Origin: Arcuatula senhousia
Lineage: Eukaryota; Mollusca; Bivalvia; Mytilida; Mytilidae
DNA length: 64,000 bases
Reading direction: 5' to 3'
Assembly (NCBI GenBank): GCA_963971305.1
Contig: OZ020313.1
Span: 19,851,260-19,915,259 of the forward strand
Positions 24,697-36,600 of this stretch are shown in pieces. The notes beneath the pieces are model-generated. The model saw only the letters and a program-made list of their open reading frames with translations, made no database searches and was not told where the DNA came from. The translations under genes and the position numbers were made by a program. The first letter of the stretch is position 1; each line of letters starts with the position of its first letter.

Positions 24697-27600
24697 GTAA
24701 GTTAGCAAAATGTTTGTTCAATTTTTCGTTTTGTTTTTAGGTAGTGTATGTATTTCCCCTACCACTATGAATCAAAAAGACCCAACGGAGTTTGCATGGA
24801 TGCAAGTATACCGGTATTAGTGTACTCTTTTAATATCAATTACTCGACAGTCGACAATAATAATTATTGGCCTTTCAAAACCAACTAAGAGTTAGACTGC
24901 TTATTGTGGAATGCTTATATACATGTAACTACTGGTGCTTGCTTCCTCACTATTCGATATTTTGTTCGATTGAATGTGTCCAGTTCTATTTGTATTTTCT
25001 CGTTTTGCACAAATATTGATAGACGTGGAAATGTCACTGCTGTTTTATGATTGCATTGGATAGTCCAATAACATAGGTACAGTGTTTACCGTTTGCTGCT
25101 TTAATGTTTAGTCCACTCGTAAGATGAGAGGATAGTCCACACGATGATTTTTTTTTCTATGAACCAGAAAAGATATTGACCATTTTCCATATTATAGGGT
25201 CGATTTCTAAAGCTGCACTAATCACCCGATATGGAATAAACTTGTATAGAGCAGAACCGTGACAATGGAGTAAAACCAAAATTTACAATATTTAGACATT
25301 CCATGTAAAATCCTACGAAAATGCATTTTCACGTATGTGTTTAAAACCATCTTAAACAAGGGAATCTCCTTTGAGCACACGCACAACCAATGCAAATGGG
25401 TTTTAAGTTGAACATTTTTATTAAAACAATGAATTTAAACATTATTTGTCATACCAACACTTTTTTTTGTTGGCATTAGATATCACCAACCCTTTATGGG
25501 GATATTATTTTTGCCATGTTAAATTAGTTTTTTATTCTCTATTCACATCAGAGCTCTGTTCTAATTTATTCAGCTACGACCCCATTATTTCCAATCTGTC
25601 GCACGAATAACATTCCTTACACGATTTTTATATGTTTCTCCAAACTTATGTAGGAGGAAAAATAATGGAAATATAATTACATTGATGAATAAATTATGGC
25701 AAAGATGCTTTAATATATTTTTTAGCTCTTATTTAGACAGATTTTCCACCGTTTTAGGTTTAATCCATTTTTTTTATTTCTAAAAATGAAATAGCAACGC
25801 GTTTATCATAACGATACATTTATTCGTGACCCTAAGGAGTTTCCGTACTTTAAAGGTTATCAAAGATTTATAAGACTGTTGTTCACAGATTTAGAATATA
25901 AATTGAATGATGCGAAGAACCGTTTTTTGTCTCGACTGACATAGGTGTTACTTTACCGGCGGCGGCGACGTAAAATTTGTGTTAGATTTTATGAGGACCA
26001 CCATAACTCAAGCAGCAGTGTCTTAGCACAGTTGCATCTTTTGACCTTGACCTTGATTTTCCGGTTGAGTGACTTTGACAATTTTGAACACATAATAATA
26101 GCAATGTTAAAGACTTTTATGAGCACAGTGGCGGATCCAGGGGGGGGGGTGGGGTTCGGGGTCTGACCCCCCCTTTCCTCCGAATTTTTTTAATTAAGAA
26201 TTGAAAAATTAGACGAAAACAGTAAACTACAAGTATTTAAATTGGTAAAGAATGAATATAATTGTGAAAAGTATTTAGATAGTTTAAATTCGGAATATAG
26301 AAAAATTATTTGTCAAATGAGAATAAGTGATCACCCATTATTAATTGAAAGAGGCCGATATACAAAAATACCTAGAAATCTTAGATTATGCAATTCATGT
26401 AACGAAATTGAAGATGAATTTCACTTTATATTAAAATGCACTTCGAATGAAAATTTACGTACAGATTTTTTAAAAGCCTTAGATATTTTTGATCAAATGA
26501 ATGAAGAAGATAAAATGAAATATATATTGAATCCGGATTCAAAGGAACATGTGAGATTGCTGGGCTCCTTTTTGAAACAGTCTCTTTCACTGAGGACAGG
26601 GGGCAATACTATTTCTTAATTGTTTCTTTGTTTTGAATGTTTGTTTTGTTTGTAGCTATTGACCCCTTGGGGTGTAATTTGCTCAATAAACTTATGACTT
26701 ATGACTTATGACTTTAATTTTTGTGTAGATTTTCAGCAAAATTGGTCTGGAACCACCTCCTTTGGCCCACAGAACCCAATTTGTGGACCCCCCCCTCCGC
26801 CCCTGGAGCACCTCCATATCTCAAGAACTATAAGTCATAGGCTGATGAAACTTGGTATGCATATGCCCAGTAGTAGCTTAGCTCAGTTGCATCCCCATAT
26901 TTTGACCTTGACCTCGATTTTCCCGTTGAGTGAACTTGACATTTTTCAATACATATAACTTACGGAGCAATGTAGAAGTTTAGCACAGTTAATGAGCTGT
27001 ATGCCCATTTCGAATTTTATTCCTCACTCGCACTCGCAGCAGCCGAAATAGCACTTTTTTAAATAAACATAGATATGATATTTACGCCATTTCATAAGAA
27101 GTAAAAAATTTAAAAAACGATGTTAAAAATAGAGTCACTAAAAATTTCAAAAGAGTATTTCTTGAAAAAATTGATGGATTTGACGAAACTAGCAAATTAT
27201 TTCTTTATAAGAAGTTAAATCCATCTCTAGAGGGGGAATTCTATCTTTCGGAACCATTATTTTCAATTAGAAATATATTCACTAAAATGCGTATCAGTGA
27301 CCACAGCCTTGAAATAGAAAAAGGCCGTTATTATAAAATTCCTCGTCAAGATAGACTTTGCAAATCTTGTAAGTGTATTGAAGACGAGTATCATTTTATC
27401 TTAAATTGTAAAATTAATAGTAAGTTGAGAGAAAATCTTTACAACTCTATTAAAGCTGATAATAGAGAATTTTTCAATATGACAGAAGAAGAAAAACTGG
27501 TCTATTTGCTTAACCCTAAAACTTCTAAACATATTAGGTTGATAGGATTCTTTTTAAAACAGTCATTAGAACTGAGGACGGAAGTTTCATAAGTCATTTA

Positions 27601-30600
27601 ATATGTTTTTTGCCTTTATTATACTTATACAATATAATAGCATATTATATCATGTTCTTGTAGTGATCTTATATTTGCTTTCTTATTTGTATATGTATGT
27701 CTTTGTCACAAACTGTACATATGTTTAATGACAAATAAAAGTTTACTATTCAACTATATCCTTTTAAGTCATAAACCATTGATAATGATTGTCAATTTCA
27801 TTCCCAATACTTGTACAAAGAGCTTTTATTATCCAATATCAGTTTTATCATATAGTTTAATGGTTATTACAACCCAATAAGAACGGCGCGTATTGTCCAG
27901 TATTATTTTAATAGAGGAGCACAATCTAGAAGTCGTTTTATTCAGCAAGACAACAGCAATTTGATTTTATTAAAGAACTAATTATAAAATATGACTTTAT
28001 CAGTCATGTTAGTGCATAGAATCTGACTGGGTAAACAGTCCAATCATTTTAGTTACATATACTCCAGTCTCGGCTAGCGCTTAAGATGAACATGAAGGGG
28101 TGAAAAAATGAACATGTAATGGTCATGAAGTGATACATAAAGGCCAATGGAAACGGGATTTGATAGCTACTGGTAAAATGATTGTAGGCAATGTTGGGTT
28201 ATGTAGCTACTGAAGGGAATTCTACTCCGCACCTGCAACAATTTTATGACTCTCTCTTGACACCATTTGCGAGGATGGTCTCAAGGAAAGATGCTAGTCC
28301 TTCGGAAGGGACGAAAGAAAGGTTGTCCCGTGTATGTGGAGAGCAATACCCCATGCACGTTAAAGACCCCTTTGTAGAGTTCGATAAGAGTAGGCTCAAT
28401 GGGGGCCGCTGCAAAGGCCACACTCGCAAACTGCTAGCTGGAGAGGGATTTACATAAGCATTAAGCTTGTTTCCCAATCCAGGATAAATAAATATGTTTA
28501 AACTAAACTAATTTTATGAAGGAACGTGGTATTTTGACCAGCACTGTCTACCGTATTGTGGCATTTGATATGAGCAAGAATATTGATTTGAATCTTATTC
28601 AAATGCAATAATACTGCAATTACAAATTTATTGGTTGAATTTTTTCAACTGGTCCAGTGGGTTAACTTTGACACACAAAATGCTTTTCCAGTATAATGAG
28701 TACATAAAAAGCTTAAGTTTTTACAAATCATAAAGATACTTGAATAAGTGAACATGACTTTCTCTGTTTGCAAATACATTGAACTTTTACTATTAAGCTT
28801 AATGTACAATTTAAAACTCCCGAAGAAACAAGGTATATTTAAATCGTGACAAGATAAAGACGTTGTTTATAAGTTCATAAAGTTAAAATTACCTATTTCT
28901 TTATAACAAACAAACAAAAGGAATCTACTATTTAGGTCATTGAAGAAAAATGGAGAACTATTTTTTACCAAAACTTTGTCGTGACGTAGTCATTTAAAAA
29001 AACTAAAATATACCAAAATAAAAGCAGTAATTGTCAGCCCTATTTCGGTGAAATTTGATAGAACATACACCCACAATAGGTCAGAGCTTATGTCAACTTA
29101 CATGTACTTATCTCTGAATTGGGATAAAATAAGAAATGTAAATATATCTAGGCTTACTGACAGGTGTAAAGAAAGGGCTATATTAGTGTTGTAATCAAAA
29201 CTAATAAAAGGATAGCGGAAATTCAAACATTTTATGTTTTAATATCTTTAATATTTACAATTGGACCGTGAAAGATGAATAATTAGGCCTAAAATGAAGT
29301 TTTAAAGTTTAAAAAGCTGTTTGTGACATAAGAAATGTGTAAACTTGTTCATTCTTAAGCAAGTGTAATGGAGTAATTTTGACACTTTGTCAACTTTATT
29401 AACTTTATTCCATGGAGTAAAATGTTTCAAAATGTCCCTGAAATAGTGTATTCTGATTTCGGCGAGGAGGAAAAGTTTACAAAAGAGTCACTTAGACACG
29501 TTGCTGAAAAACTAAATTTATCGTCAGAAGAATTTGACGCAGTTTTCGACGCCGTGGATAGTGACGAGGATGGTGTTATTACTAAAAAGGATCTGTGTAC
29601 GCCCACGCAAAGTCCACGGCGTTCGAATAAACCTCCCGCCAAGCGATTGCCGTCTCTGAACTCTAATGATAAAATAAAAGTGGATATTGATGTTTTGTCT
29701 GAGAAAAAGTAAGTCAAAAAATGTCTGCATTGATTAAGGCTTCAAAGCTCTACTTGGGCATGCTCCCGATATTTGGAATAAAGACTAAGGTTAAACTCCC
29801 TCCATCGTAGTTTGTCCTTAGATATATCTGATATTACTGACTTTTCGGATTTCATTTCGTTTTTTGCATTTTCAACACTTTTTTGAATTGTGGATTTCCT
29901 TTGTTTTGGCTTCTAGTGCTAATGAGGAATAAATTCCGAAATGGCCATACAGCTCATAAAACTAATTGCATTTGAAGTTTATATATCTGTTATGGTCTCA
30001 TGTTCATTTACTCCATATCCTTTCATGAAATGTACATGTGCAGTCTGCTAGAAAAATCAAACGTTTGGGATTAGAGTCCATGTACAATCTGTCCCGTGCT
30101 GGGTGTGGGTGGCAACTTGCACACGGGCCCACAGCAAAGCTAAGCTTGTTGTAAGAGGCAACATGGTCTTGAGAGTGACCGAGATGTATACCCAAGGTGA
30201 CTGAAAAGGATGACCCTCGTCCACGGATGTTATTAGGTTATAGTATGAAAGTCTGACCGCTGACCATAGTGGACAAACGTTTATTTTTTTTTATTTGTGA
30301 TATTTTTATTGAAATCTGTACATTTGTTAGTTGAAAACATAAAGTACCGGTACCTTATCCCGGCCTCGTTATCATTAGTAGCATATAATATACAGCTGTT
30401 AGTACTTGTTAGTAAAGTACATCATTGTATGACAAACATATATAACCTGTATGAGATATGTTGAACGTCACAGAATATCATTCAGTATTTATCAAATGTC
30501 ATATCACACTTAAGATCTCCTCATAATTGCATAGTACAAGTATACAGATTCTAATAAAAGTATAAATATGGTGGAAGAGGAAAGATTAAAAAGAACTAGT

Positions 30601-33600
30601 GTATACTAAAAGGATTTTTTTTTGGTTAAAAAAAAAAAAAACAAATAGACAGGAAAAGAACAGAAATAATAGTAATTTTTTTAAGAAAAAAAAACAAACA
30701 AAAAAACAAAAACAAAAAAAAACTAAACAAAACATCAAAAGAAACAAAATTTTTTAGATAAATGTCTGATGAAATTTTGTTGTGATATTATGTGATGTTC
30801 ATAACAATTTTTACAGAAAGAGTTTATCTTATTGATAGTATATTATTCCAAGAACCTGTAAGGATTCCACTGTCTATTAAAGAAATCTATTTTTTTATTT
30901 TTAACTGCAATACACTTTTCTATATTATATAGATCTTTTAGTTTATTAATAACAGCTTGTAAAGACAAATTCTTCTTAAAATACCTTGTGTTATATATAT
31001 ATTGTTTAATACATAGTAAAATAAGATTACAGGCATACCCATCCAAAACCCTTGATGTGTTTCCAAATATGAAAGTGTTTTTCGTAAATAGGATACTTAT
31101 CCCATTTGATAAAAACCAAAGATCAACTTCTTCCAAAAAGTTTTGCGTAATCTCGCAATTCCATAATAAATGTTCAATTGTTTCCTCCTCATCATTACAA
31201 AAATTACAATTAGGATCATTCACAACATTTATTTTACACAGATATTTGTTTGTAGCCAAAATATAATGGTTAATTCTAAATTGCAACCATTGTAGCTTTG
31301 TATTTCTTGTAATTTTGAATGGTAAACTGAAAATTTCTCTCCATTGAGATTCTTCAACATCAACAATATAACTCCATTTCTTCTGACCTGTTGGAATAAT
31401 TTCATTTTTAATTAAAATGGAGTACATATCATGGGTACCTCTAGAATTTTTCAAAAAAGTCCTAATAATAGATGGAATAAAAGGTTGTTGAAGTTTAAAG
31501 TCCCCATGTACAAAAAGCTTCCCAGCTTTACTTAAAGCTGAAATGATACTATTATACTTCATTACATTTCTAGATACACCAAATTTTTCTATTAAGTCTT
31601 CAAAGGAGAGAAACTTTCCGTTTTCATCCAATACATCATTTATATAAATAATACCCTTTTTAAACCAGTCCTCATAAAAAACAAATTTATTTTCAATTTT
31701 AATGAATTTGTTAAACCAGAGTGGGCTACTTAGAAAATATTCCCAACTATTGTCCTTCTCTTTTTCTATTATGGTGTCCCAAGCATTAAATACATCTTGC
31801 CAAAACTTGTTTGAAATTCTGATATTTTTACTCTTTACATATTTAGCTCCAAATTTTAACAATTTTTCCTGTTCTAAATTGGAAATGGCAAATAAAGTGT
31901 CTGACCAGTTGCAATTTCTAAGATATATCTTTCTAATCCATGTGGATTTCAATGCCAAAATAAAAGCAGACAAGTTGATCATTTTCAAGCCTCCATTACT
32001 ATAATTATTTTGTAACACATCTTTTTTCACTCTATGAACAGAAGAATTCCATATGAAGGAATATATTAGGTCATCAAGCTTCTTTACCATATCATCAGTT
32101 GGATTTGGTAATGTCATAATCAAATGATTAAGAATAGGAAGAATAAGAGTTTTAACAACTGATATTCTGCCAATAGCTGTCAGATTTCTCTTTGACCATG
32201 TATTTATCATCTTTTTAATTTGACTTAATTTATCCTTGTAATTCAAATCCACCATATTCTCTAAATTAACATCAAAGTGCACACCAAGGAGTTTGAATTT
32301 GGTGGTTCCCCATGATAGATTTCTATCCTGACACAACACATCATTACTATATTTCTTACTACCAATCCAAACCACATGTGTTTTAGAAAAATTTATTCTG
32401 AGTCCAGATATCTCAGCATACCAATCTAGTTCTAATAATGTTTCTTGTAGTGATTTCTCACTACCATCTAATAACAATGATGTATCGTCAGCAAACTGTG
32501 ATAACTTATGTTCTACTTGAGTAACATTAATACCACTGATATCCTTGTTACCTCTAATCTTAATGGCCAAAATCTCTGCACATAAAATAAAAAGATATGG
32601 AGACAATGGATCGCCTTGCCTGCATCCCCGTTCAATTTGGAAAGAATTTGATAAATTCCCACCTTGTATGACAGCAGAGCTAATGTTGGTGTAAAATACT
32701 TTGACCCACTTAATTAATGAATCACCAAAGTTGAAAAATTGCAATACGCTTAACAAAAAGTCCCAAGAAATACTATCAAAAGCTTTCTCAAAGTCAATTA
32801 ATAGCAATAGCCCTGGGATATCTTGTTCCTCTGTGTATTGTAGAATATCATATATCAATCTAATGTTGTCCCCAATATACCTCCCACTTATAAACCCTGT
32901 TTGATCTAAATTTATCAATTTATCTAATACAGTTTTAACTCTGCTGGCAATTACCCCCGACCCAATTTTATAAACAGTATTAAGAAGTGAGATAGGACGC
33001 CAGTTTTTCAGGAAATGTCTAGGTTTATTTTCTTTAGGCAAGCAAGTAATAATGCCCTGTTTCTGAGTTACAGAAAGTTCACCCTTGTTTAAACCATAAT
33101 TCAAAGAATTTACAACAAAATGTTTCAAATCCTTCCAGAAAAATTTGAAGAATTCTGTGGAAAATCCGTCAGATCCAGGTGTCTTATTATTTTTCATTTT
33201 CTTAAGAGCATTAAAGGCCTCTTCTAAAGTTATCTCCCCTTCCAAAAGCAATTTTTCCTCATCTGTTAACTTAGTAAAGTCCATATTGTTCAAAGTTTGA
33301 TTTAAATCATCTACTGTACAAGTAGAGTTGTTACTAGTGTACAAATTTTCATAAAAAGATTTTGCTTCCTTCAAAATATCAAACTGATCTGTTACTATAG
33401 TACCCCCTTCTTTTTCTACCTTAGGTATAATCTTACTAGTAAAATTCTTAGATTCTAATCCACAAAAATACTTTGTCGGCTTCTCCCCCTCTTCTATCCA
33501 CTGAATTCTAGATCTGACCAACTTTCCTTTCATTTTATCTTTTCTTATGTTTTCTAGTTCTTTCTTTTTATTTTCAAGATCATCTAGTGAATCATTATTT

Positions 33601-36600
33601 ACTGAGCATTCTAACAAATCTATTTCTTCTAATAAATTCCGTTCCCTTTTATCCCTTTCTTTCTTTTTAAAACTGGAATATGAAATGGTCTTCCCCCTCA
33701 ATTCCATCAAAAGAGTGTCTAAAAATAATTGATCATCAATAGTGAGCTGTAAATTTTCATCATCAATATCACTTAAGTTGTCTAGATTATAGACAAGGGC
33801 TGAATATTGTCTCTTGACATCCAAAATCTTGTCCTTTACAGAGTTCACATAATCTATATCACCAAGCAAAGAATTGTTAAACTTCCACAAACCCTTACCC
33901 CTAATGAACGGGTTAAATACTAATTCTAGTATTACCATAGAATGGTCTGAACGGTAGCTAGGTTCAATCTTACAGTTTCTTAGATATGTTAGCATGCTCT
34001 CAGTAAAGAGGAAAAAATCCAACCTAGCTTGTTTAAATGGATTTCTTCTTCTCCAGGTGTACCTATGTAAAATAGCAAATAACTCTCTAAAAGGATCAAT
34101 TAAACTATACTGATCAATAATGTCTAACATTTTCTCCCTTGCATTTGGGTTATTGATATTTCTATAGTTACAACAATCTATATCTGGATCTAATACCAAA
34201 TTAAAATCACCACACATAATAAAATTTTCATTACCAAAGTCTTCAATAATATCCATTAGTTTACTAAAGAAATCAGGGGTGTCGACATTTGGACCGTATA
34301 CAGTAACTAAAGTAATCTTTTCCTTTCCAATAATGATATCTAATACTAAATAGTTTCCATTTACATCCCTTTTCTCTTTTAAAACTTTAAATTCAAAAGT
34401 ATTATTAAAAAGAAAAGCAACACCTCTAGAATTTGACATAAAAGATGAAAAATAAGATTCATATCCCCAAGTAACCCTTACTTGATTTTCAATGTCATAA
34501 GTAAAATGAGTGTCTTGAATACAATAAATATCACACTTTTTCGATTTAAGATAATCAAACACATCTTTTCTCTTACTAATATCCCCCAGGCCTTGACAAT
34601 TTACAGTTAAAACTTTTATTGAATCCATAGGTAGAGAACAAAACAAATCATACAATAGTCAAAATCAATAACAACACACAAAATAACACAATTGTTCATC
34701 AGACAAACGAAGTATACATCAGAAATATAAAAAAAATGAGAAAACACTATAGTATCAAAATTTGTGATAAAAACAATATATAAGACAAAAATGGCTAGCA
34801 TCATATTGAAAAACTAATAATGATACTTTCAATTTTTGTAAAATTTCAGCCAGTACAATAACATTGAACATATTTAAAGTTACTTATAAGAATACAACTT
34901 GATTTTATCTTGTAATTTAGAGTTATCTCCCTTCTGCCTCTCTAAGTCTCTCGTTGATGTTGTCGTACAGACCATACTTCAGCTGTAGTCCCTCCAAAGT
35001 TCTGGCATACACATTGCAGTTAAAGTACCACACCTGTTCAAAGTTCCCGCTGTCTTCCAGTCTATTGATGAGACCCATGTTCCTCGTCGTCACATCATCA
35101 ACAAATTTCACCTTCTGTTTCAGCTGCTTTCTCACTCGCATAAGGCTTCTCTTAACATCAGTGTTGAAGCATTTTACAATAAGAGGTCTCGGTTCATTTT
35201 TGGCTGGTAACCGATGGATGGCAACGATGTCACGGTCCTCTAGTGTTATGTTGAGGTCCGTTTTTGCCATTTCAATAAAGTCTTTTCTCAGATCTTGGCT
35301 TTCCTTTTTGGGGAAATTGAACACCTTGATGTTGTTTTTTCGGCTATATTGTTCATTATAATTACTGCTTAGATCAGCATTTCTGGCTATTATGGTTGTA
35401 TTAGACAGTTCTTGCTTGAGGGTGGAAGTTTGTGAAAAGCACTTATCTAGTTTTTTCTTAAGGTCTTCATTTTCTATGGATAAGGACTCTATCTTTTCAT
35501 TCAAAACACTCTCTTTCTGATTAATGTCCTGATTGATCTTATTAATCTTTTCATTGATTTTTTTTTCCATTATGGACTCAAATTTACTAAAAAGTTTTTT
35601 CACAATACCTGTGACCATATTTTCTAAGTCTGATGTTTTGACTAGATCCTTTGTCACTTCGTCAAGATCCTGTTTGGTAGTAAGATCCCTCAAGCTAAAC
35701 TTTATGTCATCAAGATCTTTTTGAAAGTTAATCAACCCCGAAATGTCCAAGCTGGTATTAGAGTCCATTGAAACTTCAGAATGGGGCCTCTTTGGATTAG
35801 GTTGTTTTCCTTTATTGTCCTTTTTTGCTGCGAGCATTTGTTGAACTTTAGGTCTCACAGGAGGTTTATTAGTCTTATTGTTTTCACTTTTGTCCCCAGG
35901 CATTTTGACACTTTGATATCTCTTTAAGTTTATTGTTTATAAATCCAAATCATATTTTCCAAAATGAAATTCCATAATATCTTCAAAAGTCAGTTTGATT
36001 TCAAAGAAAGGATGATATCACTAGATTCCTCATTTCAATAGCAATGTTTCCATGTAAAAATTACTCCATTTCATATCCAAATTATCAATGAAATTTCACA
36101 AAAATTGGGAGCTGATCTTTAAAGTGTGAACAGCTCGGCGGCCATCTTGGTAAAAAAAAATTGGTGGACAAACGTTTATGGACAGTTTCACGTTTCATGC
36201 ACGTTAACGACCAAATTGCGGACTGCCAAGTAATATGTAAAAAGGCAAATTTTTCTGTCCATTCCCATTTCCTTATTTTCTGATCCTTTGTTTCCCAGTC
36301 ATTCCCATATTTCTCATCATCATTTCATGTCCATTTTATCATCCTATTCGTGCTCATTGCCCTTATAAAGCATAAGAAATGTCGCTAGGGCGTAAAACAC
36401 CAACTCATTCACTCACTCACCCATTTTCAACTTGGGCACCAAATTAGGCCATCTTCCTATAAATGTCAATTGAAACAACATCTGTTAAAATATTGGTTTA
36501 ATTTTGTTTTTATAGTAAACCAAAACTTGTTTTTGATGTCTATCAGATTGTAATAACGGAAAAGTTAATTGGGCTTCAAGTGTTAGAAGTTTTTATATAT

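Larger units (their letters stand above)
25925..26990 (+). mobile_element. GTCTCG-type repeat in RASEF intron 1, split by a DNA element
   Basis: It opens TTTGTCTCGACTGACATAGG with a CGGCGGCGGCGACG run, like the element at 4961, and has at least two related monomers (TTGACCTTGACC...GTTGAGTGA...TTGACA). The second monomer is interrupted by the insertion at 26,126-26,805. Confidence 0.6.
30285..36163 (-). mobile_element. Full-length, apparently intact L1/Tx1-type LINE, antisense in RASEF intron 2
   Basis: A 5.9-kb non-LTR retrotransposon with 5' UTR (35904-36163), ORF1 (34923-35903), a 267-nt spacer, ORF2 (30843-34655), a 3' UTR of about 550 nt and a short poly(A) (TTTTTTT at 30285-30291 on the + strand). 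It is flanked by a perfect 16-bp duplication. Both ORFs are uninterrupted, so it is either recent or still mobile. It lies within a copy of an (ACTC)n-tailed repeat whose uninterrupted relative is at 57,374-57,875. The 3' UTR is T-rich on the sense strand near 30,630-30,760. Confidence 0.93.

Noticed and set aside
28191..28477. Overlapping frames of 88 (+) and 77 (-) codons
   Set aside because: Both lie in a SINE copy; the corresponding frame at 18,173-18,361 is broken differently, as expected for non-coding repeats.
29427..29730. Minus-strand frames of 96 and 68 codons
   Set aside because: Antisense shadows of RASEF exon 2, whose plus-strand frame carries an EF-hand loop and phase-correct donor.
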